Below the pieces are notes generated by a model, which did not search any database, was not told the DNA's origin, and saw only the letters and a program-made list of their open reading frames with translations. A stretch of 7,739 bases of DNA from Candidatus Omnitrophota bacterium (GTDB taxonomy: Bacteria; Omnitrophota; Gorgyraeia; Zapsychrales; JANLHA01): NCBI GenBank assembly GCA_023247815.1, contig JAHFFS010000062.1, positions 1-7,739 of the forward strand. The letters are read 5' to 3'. A program made the translations under genes and the position numbers. Shown in pieces: positions 1 to 6,889 of the stretch; position 1 is the first letter of the stretch, and the number at the start of each line of letters is the position of its first letter.

Positions 1-500
1 ACCCTTTGATATTTCTGAAAGGCCGCTTCTGATATCCTGCCATTGACCTGCGCGATAGGAACCTGCTGCTTTTGCAGAGCGTAAAAAAGGTTCGGCCAAA
101 TTTCAGTCTCAGCGGTGATGTACATCTTTGGACCAATGGCGTTGATATATTTCTTCACAACAAAACGGAAATCCAACGGGGCATAAATGACTGATATTCC
201 CTGCGAGGTAAAACGTTGCCGGGCCAGATCAAAACCAGTATTGGTCACCGTCGTCAAAACCAAATGATAGCCCGACAACGCCCCACTCATTTTTTGAATC
301 AAATTTTCGGCCGCTAAAATTTCCCCAACGCTGACCGCGTGCAACCAAATGACCTTCGACGTCCGGCATTTCGCCATGAATTCTGACGAAAGAATACCAA
401 AACGGGTTAGGAGTTCCCGTCGCCACTTGCCTCTAAAAATCAAGATGGGGATCGCGGTCAGAACAAAAAAGAAATAAATGATTTCATAAAGAATCAGCAT
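1..500 (-). CDS. waaA: 3-deoxy-D-manno-octulosonic acid (Kdo) transferase, N-terminal part, runs off window
   Basis: WaaA/KdtA transfers Kdo from CMP-Kdo to lipid A precursor at the inner face of the cytoplasmic membrane, a step in LPS core assembly. I translated this frame by hand: 166 residues from ATG at 500 to the window edge with no stop; the family is usually about 420-430 residues, so roughly the first 40% is present. Residues 1-22 form a hydrophobic N-terminal membrane anchor. The family landmarks follow in order: HAVSVGE at 54-60, whose Glu60 corresponds to the family's catalytic base; LTTVTNTG at 82-89; YAPLDF at 106-111; ETEIWPNL at 131-138; and VNGRIS at 152-157. The nucleotide-binding C-terminal half is missing. 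The gene starts 2 bp after the xerC stop, with GAG 7 nt before the ATG, so it is probably cotranscribed and translationally coupled. The family call is firm. Whether the enzyme adds one, two or more Kdo residues cannot be told from this part. Confidence 0.93.
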   Translation of the reverse strand, partial: MLILYEIIYFFFVLTAIPILIFRGKWRRELLTRFGILSSEFMAKCRTSKVIWLHAVSVGEILAAENLIQKMSGALSGYHLVLTTVTNTGFDLARQRFTSQGISVIYAPLDFRFVVKKYINAIGPKMYITAETEIWPNLFYALQKQQVPIAQVNGRISEAAFQKYQR

Positions 501-502
501 CG

Positions 503-1363
503 TTAAGCTCGCGGATGGGCTCGATCATAAACGTTCTTAAGACGTTCGGTTGTCACGTGCGTGTAAATCTGTGTGGTTGATAAGTTCACATGTCCAAGCA
601 ATTCCTGGACACATCGCAAATCCGCCCCCCGATTGAGCAAATGGGTGGCGAAGGAATGCCTTAAGACATGCGGAGAAACATTCATTTTAACACTCGTCGA
701 TAAGATGCACTTATTGATGATATTGCGGATACTACGGCCCGATAAGCGAGTGCCGGATTTATTAAGAAAAATCGCTTGGGAGTTGACCTTACGGCCATCC
801 AAATAAACCCGCAGCGCCTGGACGGCTTTTTCTCCGATCGGCACCAGCCGTTCTTTTTTTCCCTTTCCGCGCGCCTTCACTATGTTGCTGATCAAATCCA
901 CATCATTTAAGTTCAAACCAACCAGTTCGCTCACCCGCAATCCGGTGCTGTAAAGGGTCTCGAGAATGGCCCGGTCCCTTTTACCGGCGATTTTTTGAAA
1001 ATCCGGAGCTTCGACAAGCTGCACCATTTCTTCTTCACTTAAAAATTTTGGCAGGGACTTGTTTATCTTTGGAGTTAACAGCAAAAGGGAGGGATTTTCT
1101 TTGATATGCCCTTCCCGATGAAGGAACCGAAAAAAACTTCGCAGACTGGAAAGTTTACGCGCTAAACTTCGGGATTTTAAGTTCCGCTCCTTCAAATGGG
1201 CTAAAAAATTGCGCAAATGCAGGTAGTCAATGCTTAGAATCGAAGCCCCAGCGCTAAAATTTTCAAATTCCTCTAAGTCAACCCGATAATTCAAGACCGT
1301 GTGCGTCGAATAATTTTTTTCTACTTCCAGATAGGAAAAAAATTTTTCGAGCAGTCGCTTCAT
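503..1363 (-). CDS. xerC: Tyrosine recombinase XerC
   Basis: This 286-residue protein is a complete Xer-type tyrosine recombinase, which with a partner (normally XerD) resolves chromosome dimers at dif near the replication terminus. Residues 1-90 are the SAM-like core-binding domain. The catalytic domain follows, with all expected residues: Arg143 (in TGLRVSEL), Lys167 (in GKGKKERL), His232 and Arg235 (HVLRHSFATH), His258 (LLGH) and the nucleophile Tyr267 (TTQIYTHV). Length matches the family (about 290-300). The C-terminus, VYDRAHPRA, resembles XerC more than XerD, and the position just after dprA-topA is the usual XerC location, so I prefer XerC; confidence in C versus D is moderate. The ATG is set by a GAGG Shine-Dalgarno 5 nt upstream that overlaps the topA TGA, with a 7-bp gap between the genes. 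There are no phage or integron neighbours, which argues against a mobile-element integrase. Confidence 0.93.
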   Translation of the reverse strand: MKRLLEKFFSYLEVEKNYSTHTVLNYRVDLEEFENFSAGASILSIDYLHLRNFLAHLKERNLKSRSLARKLSSLRSFFRFLHREGHIKENPSLLLLTPKINKSLPKFLSEEEMVQLVEAPDFQKIAGKRDRAILETLYSTGLRVSELVGLNLNDVDLISNIVKARGKGKKERLVPIGEKAVQALRVYLDGRKVNSQAIFLNKSGTRLSGRSIRNIINKCILSTSVKMNVSPHVLRHSFATHLLNRGADLRCVQELLGHVNLSTTQIYTHVTTERLKNVYDRAHPRA

Positions 1364-1370
1364 GGCAACC

Positions 1371-3344
1371 TCAAGGCGTCAGTCCTTTTGCGTCGGCCGG
1401 AAGGGTGTTGGCCGTAAATGTGCAATTCGGATATTTGCTGCAGCCATAAAATTTTCCCCGCTGGGAACGGCGTTCAACCAACTCGCCAACGCAGCCCTCC
1501 TGTGGACATTTGACACCCGTGGTCAGAGGTTCCGCGTGTTTGCATTCCGGAAATTTTGAACAACTTAAAAATTTTCCCTTTCTTCCCCATTTGATCGCGA
1601 GCTTTGCCCCGCAGGTTGGACAATTTTTATCAACAAAGATTTCAGTTTTTTCAATATTGTTCATCGCGTAATCAACGTCGACCTTAAAGGGATGATAAAA
1701 TTCCTGCAAAAGCCGCCGGTAATCCAATTGCCCTTCTTCGACCAGGTCAAGATTCTCTTCCATCCTCGCCGTAAACCCGATATCCATGATTTTGGTAAAA
1801 TACTCAACCAAGAGATCACAGATTTTCATCCCCAGTTCGGTCGCGGTAAAATAGCCGCGGTCGCGGACCACATAATTCCGGTAGACCAACGTATGGATGA
1901 TCGCGGCATAGGTGCTGGGCCGGCCGATCCCGTCTTCCTCGAGCGCCTTGACCAAACTGGCATCCGAATATCTGGGCGGCGGCTTGGTGAAATGCTGTGT
2001 GGGTTTGAGTGCGACTAAATTCAACTTGTCATTCTGTTGATACGATAAGAGGATGGGCTTTTCATCCTCCTCCTTTTTCTCAGGATAAACTTTGAGAAAA
2101 CCATCAAAAACCAACGTCGAACCCGAGACCCCGAATTGGAAATGGCCGGCCTGGATTTCAATCTTCACATTCTCAAAGACCGCAGGCATCATTTGACAGG
2201 CGACAAAACGATTCCAGATCAACTCATAAAGTTTGAACTGCTCTGGACTTAAATATTTTTCAATCTCATGGGGACGGTGTTCAAGATCAGAAGGACGGAT
2301 CGCCTCGTGCGCTTCTTGAGCCGATTTCTTTGAACGGTACGCGTTGGGTGTTTTCGGCAGATACTTCACGCCATAATTTTTCTGGATAAAACCTCGCGCC
2401 TTGTTAAGCGCTTCCTGTGAGATATTGACCGAGTCGGTACGCATGTACGTGATCAAACCAACCGTTTCCTCCCCCAATTCAATCCCTTCATACAATTGCT
2501 GGGCGATCATCATTGTTCGATTAGCATTGAAATTGAGTTTATGAAAAGCTTCTTGCTGCAGGGTGCTCGTGATGAACGGCGGCAAAGGATTACGTTTGAC
2601 TTCTCTCTTGCCCACTTTGGCAACAACAAACGCTTCCTTTTTGATCTGCTCAATGATGGACTCGGTTTGCTTTCTGTCCTTGAGGTCAACCTTCTCCCCG
2701 TCAATCTTTTCCAATTGCGCCGTCAAAATATCACCGCGGCCTCGACCTTGCAGATCAGCCGCGATCTGCCAATACTCCTGAGGGATAAAATTTTTGATCT
2801 CCCGCTCGCGGTCGACGATCAGTCGTAAGGCGACCGATTGCACGCGCCCGGCGCTCAAACGTGAACCCACCTTTTTCCACAAAACCGGACTGATTTGATA
2901 ACCGACGATCCGGTCCAGAATCCGACGGGCAATCTGCGCGTTGATCTTTTTCTCGTCGAATTCCCGTGGATTCGCGAAGGCCTTTAAAACCGCCTCTTTG
3001 GTGATCTCTTGAAAAGTCACCCGATAATATTTTTTATCAGCCCCGAGCTGGGCCATCAAATTCCAACCGATCGCCTCTCCTTCTCGGTCAGGATCGGTTG
3101 CCACATAAATCTCTTTTTTCCCAGCCGCCTCTTTTTTAAGTTTTGTTAAAATCTTTTGTTTGTTGCGCACCACAATCAACTTAGGGGTAAAATCACCGTC
3201 GACATCAACGCCAAGGGTTGATTTGGGAAGATCAATCAAATGCCCCATGGAAGAGGTGACCTTATAATTGTCCCCTAAAATCTTGCCAATGGTTTTGATT
3301 TTCGTCGGAGATTCAACAATCACCAGCGGTTTGTTTTTAGCCAT
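1371..3344 (-). CDS. topA: DNA topoisomerase I (type IA)
   Basis: TopA relaxes negative supercoils by breaking and rejoining one DNA strand through a phosphotyrosine link, offsetting gyrase. The protein has 657 residues. The Toprim domain is at about 5-120, with Glu11 (VESPTK) and the metal-binding motif DPDREGE at 84-90. The SAGRVQS signature is at 164-170. The active-site tyrosine is Tyr300 in ITYMRTDS. A conserved DGIGRPSTYA stretch lies farther on. Two C-terminal four-cysteine zinc ribbons close the protein: Cys575/578/595/601 and Cys613/618/635/641. E. coli TopA is longer (865) with more C-terminal repeats; two zinc ribbons and about 650-700 residues is common in other phyla. The start is supported by GGGAG 9 nt before the ATG; dprA ends 14 bp upstream. 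Nothing is missing, and reverse gyrase is excluded because there is no helicase domain. Confidence 0.97.
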   Translation of the reverse strand: MAKNKPLVIVESPTKIKTIGKILGDNYKVTSSMGHLIDLPKSTLGVDVDGDFTPKLIVVRNKQKILTKLKKEAAGKKEIYVATDPDREGEAIGWNLMAQLGADKKYYRVTFQEITKEAVLKAFANPREFDEKKINAQIARRILDRIVGYQISPVLWKKVGSRLSAGRVQSVALRLIVDREREIKNFIPQEYWQIAADLQGRGRGDILTAQLEKIDGEKVDLKDRKQTESIIEQIKKEAFVVAKVGKREVKRNPLPPFITSTLQQEAFHKLNFNANRTMMIAQQLYEGIELGEETVGLITYMRTDSVNISQEALNKARGFIQKNYGVKYLPKTPNAYRSKKSAQEAHEAIRPSDLEHRPHEIEKYLSPEQFKLYELIWNRFVACQMMPAVFENVKIEIQAGHFQFGVSGSTLVFDGFLKVYPEKKEEDEKPILLSYQQNDKLNLVALKPTQHFTKPPPRYSDASLVKALEEDGIGRPSTYAAIIHTLVYRNYVVRDRGYFTATELGMKICDLLVEYFTKIMDIGFTARMEENLDLVEEGQLDYRRLLQEFYHPFKVDVDYAMNNIEKTEIFVDKNCPTCGAKLAIKWGRKGKFLSCSKFPECKHAEPLTTGVKCPQEGCVGELVERRSQRGKFYGCSKYPNCTFTANTLPADAKGLTP

Positions 3345-3358
3345 AACAGCTCACTCCC

Positions 3359-4477
3359 TCATTTAGTAAGTCGAACAAAAAATTTCCCCGGTAGCTGCCG
3401 GATCAAATGCTTGAATTCCAATTGCAAAAGTTTGGGCAGCAGTTCCGCCACCGCGAATTGGGTTTTATTGGCCAACATATCCAGATGCACCGGCCGCTCC
3501 ATGATCGATTCATAAATTTGCTGTTCTTCCGGCGGTAAATCAGCCCCACCACCTTCAGCAAGTTTGATTCGATTGACCGGGGCGACGGGAAGCATAAAAT
3601 CAGAATATTCATCCAAGATATCTTCGATGGACAAAACCAGCTTCGCCCCCTGCTGAATCAGACGATTCGTTCCTTGAGCGCTGCCTTGCCCGACCATACC
3701 AGGGATCGCGAAAACATCCTTGCCCTGGTCCAAAGCAAATTCGGCCGTGATCAATGCCCCACTTTTCTGGGCGGCTTCGACGACCAACACTCCTTGCGCT
3801 AACCCGCTGATGATTCGATTGCGGCGTGGAAAATTCATTGCCAAGGGCGGCATAGTCATCGGAAATTCAGAAATCAGAGTTCCGTTAAGAGCGATTTCCT
3901 TCATCAAATCTTGATTTTCCGGTGGATAACATTGCGCCAACCCACAGCCCAACACCGCGACGGTATTTCCTTTGCCCCGCAAACATCCTCGATGGCTGGC
4001 CGTGTCAATGCCACGGGCCATACCAGAAATAATCATTATCCCACGCTCGGCCAATTGGGCTGAAAACTGCTCAGCGGTCGTCAATCCGTAAACGGAAGCC
4101 CGCCGCGATCCAACAACGGCGATCTTCATCTCCTGACCAAAAGACGGGCCGAAAAACGGCTTCCCTTTCCAGTAAAGAACCGTTGGCGCATCAGCAATAT
4201 TTCTTAAATCCTGTGGATACTCTTGATCCGCAAGCGTGACAACGGTAACCCCATTCTCTTGCAGCAATCGATATTCGTTTCTTAAAAATTCGCCCCTTGC
4301 AAATTGCGTGACCTGCTCGAGGACCTTAACAGGAAGGGCCTTCAAGCTCGCCAATTGCTCGTTGCTGTGCGACAAAAACCTTGCCGCACTGCCAAAAAAT
4401 CCAATGATTTTATGGATCGTCGCGTTACCGATTCCCGGTATAGCGTTTAAAATCAGCAACGCTTCTTGTTCACTCAT
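3359..4477 (-). CDS. dprA: DNA-processing protein DprA
   Basis: DprA (Smf) binds single-stranded DNA entering during natural transformation and loads RecA onto it; it is also widespread in bacteria not known to be competent. The protein has 372 residues from the chosen start. It begins with a helix-hairpin-helix/SAM-like segment (LNAIPGIG, 10-17). A YP..L....DAPTVLYWKG stretch (87-105) leads into the Rossmann-like DprA core: GSRRAS at 123-128, SGMARGID at 151-158, and NFPRRNRIISGL at 215-226. A winged-helix domain (about 320-372) ends the protein. I chose ATG at 4477 because GGAG lies 5 nt upstream; a TTG at 4516 would add 13 residues that match nothing in the family. This start overlaps the aroK end by 8 bp, so translation is probably coupled. 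With topA and xerC downstream this is the common dprA-topA-xerC block. A prepilin peptidase gene 0.6 kb upstream is compatible with a transformation role but does not prove it. Confidence 0.96.
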   Translation of the reverse strand: MSEQEALLILNAIPGIGNATIHKIIGFFGSAARFLSHSNEQLASLKALPVKVLEQVTQFARGEFLRNEYRLLQENGVTVVTLADQEYPQDLRNIADAPTVLYWKGKPFFGPSFGQEMKIAVVGSRRASVYGLTTAEQFSAQLAERGIMIISGMARGIDTASHRGCLRGKGNTVAVLGCGLAQCYPPENQDLMKEIALNGTLISEFPMTMPPLAMNFPRRNRIISGLAQGVLVVEAAQKSGALITAEFALDQGKDVFAIPGMVGQGSAQGTNRLIQQGAKLVLSIEDILDEYSDFMLPVAPVNRIKLAEGGGADLPPEEQQIYESIMERPVHLDMLANKTQFAVAELLPKLLQLEFKHLIRQLPGKFFVRLTK

Positions 4478-5000
4478 GGCTTCTCCGTGCCAGAAATTGT
4501 TCAATCTCTTCGACAATCATTTGTAAACTTTTCCCATCAGTCATGATCGTCGCGTCCGCAGCCTTTTCGTATAATCCTCGTCGATCTTTGAGCAATTTTT
4601 TAATCTGCTGCTTGGGCTCCGCGGTGTTTAACAATGGCCGCTGGGTCTCTGATTTAAGACGCTCATAAATCTCTTCCGGACTTGTTTCAAGATAAACCAC
4701 GGTCCCCTTTTCTTTTAAAAGTGCTGTGTTCTGCTCATTCAAAACAACGCCGCCGCCGCAATCGATGATGCAATTGTTTCGCTGACTGATTTTGGCGATT
4801 ATCTGCTTTTCCAACTCCCGAAAATACTTCTCTCCTTCGACGGTGAAAATCGTGGCAATGGATTTGCCCGTCTTTTTCACGATCTCCTGATCCGAAGAAA
4901 TGACTTTCATTTCCAATTTCCGGGCCAACAATTTTGCCACAGAGGTTTTCCCAGCACCCATAAACCCGATCAGAACGATATTTGCTTTCATTTGGCTCAT
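4470..5000 (-). CDS. aroK: Shikimate kinase
   Basis: Shikimate kinase phosphorylates shikimate at the 3-OH with ATP, the fifth step towards chorismate and the aromatic amino acids, in the cytoplasm. The protein has 176 residues, normal for the family. The Walker A loop is GFMGAGKT at 12-19. Asp37 is the expected shikimate-binding Asp, Arg61 (YFRELE) the shikimate-binding Arg, Gly82-84 the GGG of Walker B, and Arg121 (QRPLL) lies in the lid. One oddity: the usual DxD is here SSD (35-37), so the first Asp, which helps hold Mg in characterised enzymes, is Ser35. The start is uncertain by three residues: ATG at 5000 or at 4991; neither has a strong Shine-Dalgarno. This is the first gene of the downstream unit, with a promoter at 5052-5081, and it overlaps dprA by 8 bp. 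aroE, encoding the preceding enzyme of the pathway, lies one gene upstream, across a terminator. Confidence 0.94.
   Translation of the reverse strand: MSQMKANIVLIGFMGAGKTSVAKLLARKLEMKVISSDQEIVKKTGKSIATIFTVEGEKYFRELEKQIIAKISQRNNCIIDCGGGVVLNEQNTALLKEKGTVVYLETSPEEIYERLKSETQRPLLNTAEPKQQIKKLLKDRRGLYEKAADATIMTDGKSLQMIVEEIEQFLARRSHE
4483..4486 (-). promoter_or_regulatory. Shine-Dalgarno site that fixes the dprA start
   Basis: GGAG sits inside the last codons of aroK, 5 nt before the ATG at 4477. It favours this ATG over the in-frame TTG at 4516. Confidence 0.75.
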
Positions 5001-5018
5001 ATACGCGATACTTCAGTT

Positions 5019-5050
5019 AAAATAAAACCCCAGTATCAATGGCTGGGGTT
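5019..5050 (-). terminator. Rho-independent terminator after the prepilin peptidase gene
   Basis: On the minus strand, AACCCCAG (5050-5043) and CTGGGGTT (5033-5026) form a perfect 8-bp stem with a 9-nt loop. The stem is followed directly by TTATTTTA, giving a U-rich tail. It lies 38 bp after the peptidase stop and would end transcription of the leuA-aroE-peptidase unit. The tail and orientation fit the minus strand; on the plus strand the stem is not followed by a T run. Confidence 0.85.
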
Positions 5051-5051
5051 C

Positions 5052-5081
5052 ATAGTAATATAAGCCTATCTGCTTTGTCAA
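5052..5081 (-). promoter_or_regulatory. Sigma70-type promoter for aroK-dprA-topA-xerC-waaA
   Basis: A perfect -35 box TTGACA (5081-5076) is followed after 18 nt by TACTAT (5057-5052), a 4-of-6 match to the -10 consensus with the key first, second and last bases kept. It begins 7 bp after the peptidase stop codon. The predicted transcription start is near 5044-5046, inside the 5' arm of the terminator hairpin, leaving a leader of about 45 nt before aroK. The call rests on the sequence match alone. Confidence 0.65.
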
Positions 5082-5087
5082 ATACTC

Positions 5088-5918
5088 TTAAGGCAAATCA
5101 TAGAGTCCATATCCGCCGAGAATCCAGCGAATGAGGATTTTTCCCCAGAACAAACTGATCAAGGCCCCCAGAATGAGAAAGGGCCCATAGGCAATGGCAC
5201 TGTCTTTGGTGCGTACTTTCTCGACGATCCCGTAGACCGCCCCAAATAACGGCGCGATAAAAAAACTCAGAACCGCGTATTTCCATCCCAAGAAAGCGCC
5301 AATCATCGCCATGAGTTTGACATCCCCTCCGCCCATCGACTCTTTCTTGAAAATCGAATCTCCTATCAACCCCATCAAATAAATCGATCCGCCACCAACA
5401 AGTGCCCCTAACAGCGACTGTCCGATGGAAACCGCGTGCGCCTGCCAACCGGGATAAACAGCACGATCTATTTCATGCATCGCCGGAATGCATCCGCTCA
5501 AAAGCAGCCCAGCCATTGTCCCACCAAGGCTAATTTCATCCGGGATGATCCGATGTTCAAAATCAACAAAGGTCGCCACAATGAACCCACAGACCATAAC
5601 CAAATAAGCCGTCAACAAAAGGGACAAATGAAAATGGATGTAAAATCCAACAAAGGTCAGGCTGGTCAAAAGCTCAACAAAAAAATAACGAAAGCTGATT
5701 GTCTTTCCGCAGGTAAAACATTTTCCCTTTAAAAAAACATAACTCAATAAAGGAATGTTGCAATACCAGGCAATCGGATTCTTGCAATGCGGACAATGCG
5801 ACGACGGATAAACAATCGATTTCTCAAGCGGCATTCGCACGATGCAGACATTCAAAAAACTCCCCACCACCGCACCGAGTATAAAAACGGTCGTCACAAT
5901 AAAACCACTTTCGGTCAC
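5088..5918 (-). CDS. pilD: Type 4 prepilin peptidase / N-methyltransferase (A24 family)
   Basis: This inner-membrane aspartyl protease cleaves the short leader of type IV prepilins or pseudopilins and methylates the new N-terminus. The protein has 276 residues and many hydrophobic segments. The N-terminal domain has the GSFLNV motif (19-24) and the two CxxC pairs of the methyltransferase/zinc region: Cys42/45 and Cys67/70. The two catalytic aspartates of the peptidase are visible: Asp119 in VDFEHRIIPD and Asp199 in GGGDVKLM. The loop at about 143-167, between two membrane segments, is rather long. GTG at 5918 is the start, with AAGGAG 7 nt upstream; the protein begins directly with the first membrane helix. 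No pilin or secretion gene is in the window, so I cannot say whether it serves pili, type II secretion or DNA uptake. The symbol pilD is used in the general sense (also gspO/comC). Confidence 0.94.
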   Translation of the reverse strand: MTESGFIVTTVFILGAVVGSFLNVCIVRMPLEKSIVYPSSHCPHCKNPIAWYCNIPLLSYVFLKGKCFTCGKTISFRYFFVELLTSLTFVGFYIHFHLSLLLTAYLVMVCGFIVATFVDFEHRIIPDEISLGGTMAGLLLSGCIPAMHEIDRAVYPGWQAHAVSIGQSLLGALVGGGSIYLMGLIGDSIFKKESMGGGDVKLMAMIGAFLGWKYAVLSFFIAPLFGAVYGIVEKVRTKDSAIAYGPFLILGALISLFWGKILIRWILGGYGLYDLP

Positions 5919-6085
5919 GCAACGGCTCCTTTTTCTACTGACTTTCCCAGAATTAATGAAATATCATTGTCGTCAGTATCTCGACCTACGCTTTCTAAAT
6001 AATCAATTCCATCATTTATGCGTAGGTCAATAAACTGCGGCGCATCTTTTGTTTGATCTTCGCGTCCAACGGCATACCAGACCAA
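5915..6085 (-). other. Unexplained open frame overlapping the aroE 3' end and the peptidase start (possible small gene)
   Basis: The -1 frame relative to aroE stays open from 6199 to a TGA at 5917-5915, about 94 codons. It crosses the whole 97-bp gap between aroE and the peptidase gene and ends in a GTGA overlap with the peptidase GTG. The only usual start codon in it is TTG at 6085, which gives 56 residues. The C-terminal 40 are acidic (DLRINDGIDYL, then GRDTDDND) and end in LGKSVEKGAVA. I recognise no family. There is no Shine-Dalgarno at normal distance from the TTG; a GGGGG run lies about 16 nt upstream. It may be a real small gene or chance openness in AT-rich DNA; chance is more likely. 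Confidence 0.2.
5926..5931 (-). promoter_or_regulatory. Shine-Dalgarno site that fixes the GTG start of the prepilin peptidase gene
   Basis: AAGGAG lies 7 nt before the GTG at 5918. No ATG near this point would give a full-length protein, so this site decides the start. Confidence 0.8.
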
Positions 6086-6876
6086 TGTTGAAAAGACAAA
6101 ACCCCCTGATAAAACAACAATCCCAAACCATTCGCGGTTTTTGCCCCACGCGCCTGCGCGAGCTCCAATAACGGTGTCAACGCCGGTCGATAGATCACGT
6201 CATAAACCAACATGTCCGCATGAATGAGCGAATCATCAACCAAACAAGGATCATCAGAATGCAACCCAACTGAGGTCGTATTGATCAAAAGATCGGCCAA
6301 TTCAATATTGAGATCGTCGATGCTCGCCTCAACAGCAACCATCCCAACATCCATCCGCTTTCCCAAATCCGCCACCAATCCTTTTGCCTTTTGATGCGTG
6401 CGGTTATAAAGATGGATCGACTCCGGACGTTGTGGCAAAAGGCAAAGTGCGGTGAGGATCGACCGGGCCGTGCCACCGGCACCTAAAACAACAATCCGTT
6501 TTCCCTTCAAATCAAATTGCAATTCCGCCAGATGAGCAAGAAACCCTGCTCCGTCGGTATTATGTCCAATCAAATGCCGGTCAGGCTCTACCACGATGGT
6601 GTTGACCGCCATGGCCTTCTGCGCAAACGGGCTCAGCGCATCCAGGAAAGGGATCACTTTTTCTTTATAGGGAACAGTGACGTTTAAACCAAAAATCGGG
6701 GAACTTGTCTTACGAACATCTTTTAAAAAAGACTCAACCTCGTCTTCTTCAAGGGGAAACAATTGATAGACCGCGTCGACGGCCAAGGCCTTAAAAGCCG
6801 TATTATGCATGACCGGAGACAACGAATGCTTGACCGGGTTGCCGATGATACCGTACGTTAATTTTTGTTCCGGCAT
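6016..6876 (-). CDS. aroE: Shikimate dehydrogenase (NADP+)
   Basis: AroE reduces 3-dehydroshikimate to shikimate with NADPH, the fourth step of the shikimate pathway. The protein has 286 residues, close to the usual 270-290. Shikimate-site motifs are present: HSLSP at 17-21, NVTVPYKE at 65-72 with catalytic Lys71, Asn92, and NTDG at 106-109 with catalytic Asp108. The NADP-binding part shows GAGGTA at 132-137 and NRT at 158-160, the latter typical of NADPH preference. INTTSVG and the C-terminal NGLGLLFYQG helix region follow. The ATG at 6876 is chosen because the conserved YGIIGNPVKHS begins at residue 8. The frame stays open upstream into leuA, giving 48 more residues, but these are basic shadow sequence. 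There is no clear Shine-Dalgarno; the leuA stop lies 13 bp upstream, so expression may depend on coupling to leuA. aroK, encoding the next enzyme, is two genes downstream. Confidence 0.96.
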   Translation of the reverse strand: MPEQKLTYGIIGNPVKHSLSPVMHNTAFKALAVDAVYQLFPLEEDEVESFLKDVRKTSSPIFGLNVTVPYKEKVIPFLDALSPFAQKAMAVNTIVVEPDRHLIGHNTDGAGFLAHLAELQFDLKGKRIVVLGAGGTARSILTALCLLPQRPESIHLYNRTHQKAKGLVADLGKRMDVGMVAVEASIDDLNIELADLLINTTSVGLHSDDPCLVDDSLIHADMLVYDVIYRPALTPLLELAQARGAKTANGLGLLFYQGVLSFQHWSGMPLDAKIKQKMRRSLLTYA

Positions 6877-6889
6877 AAGAAAGGGACCA

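Noticed and set aside
229..426. 65-codon minus-strand frame starting with ATG inside waaA
   Set aside because: It is an alternative frame of the waaA reading, which has clear family motifs over the same bases; this frame has none.
503..1363. xerC as a phage or integron integrase
   Set aside because: Length, C-terminus and the dprA-topA context fit housekeeping XerC, and no att site, tRNA gene or cargo gene is nearby.
1692..2828. Plus-strand open frames opposite topA (1692-2018, 2496-2828, 2563-2781)
   Set aside because: They are antisense to strongly conserved topA coding sequence, resemble no family and are explained by codon bias on the other strand.
4478..4516. TTG start for dprA, 13 residues farther upstream
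   Set aside because: The extra residues are read from aroK coding sequence in another frame, and the ATG at 4477 has a strong GGAG at ideal distance.
5955..5968. Small inverted repeat AATGA/TCATT in the aroE-peptidase gap
   Set aside because: The stem is only 5 bp and AT-rich with no U tract, so it is neither a convincing terminator nor an operator.
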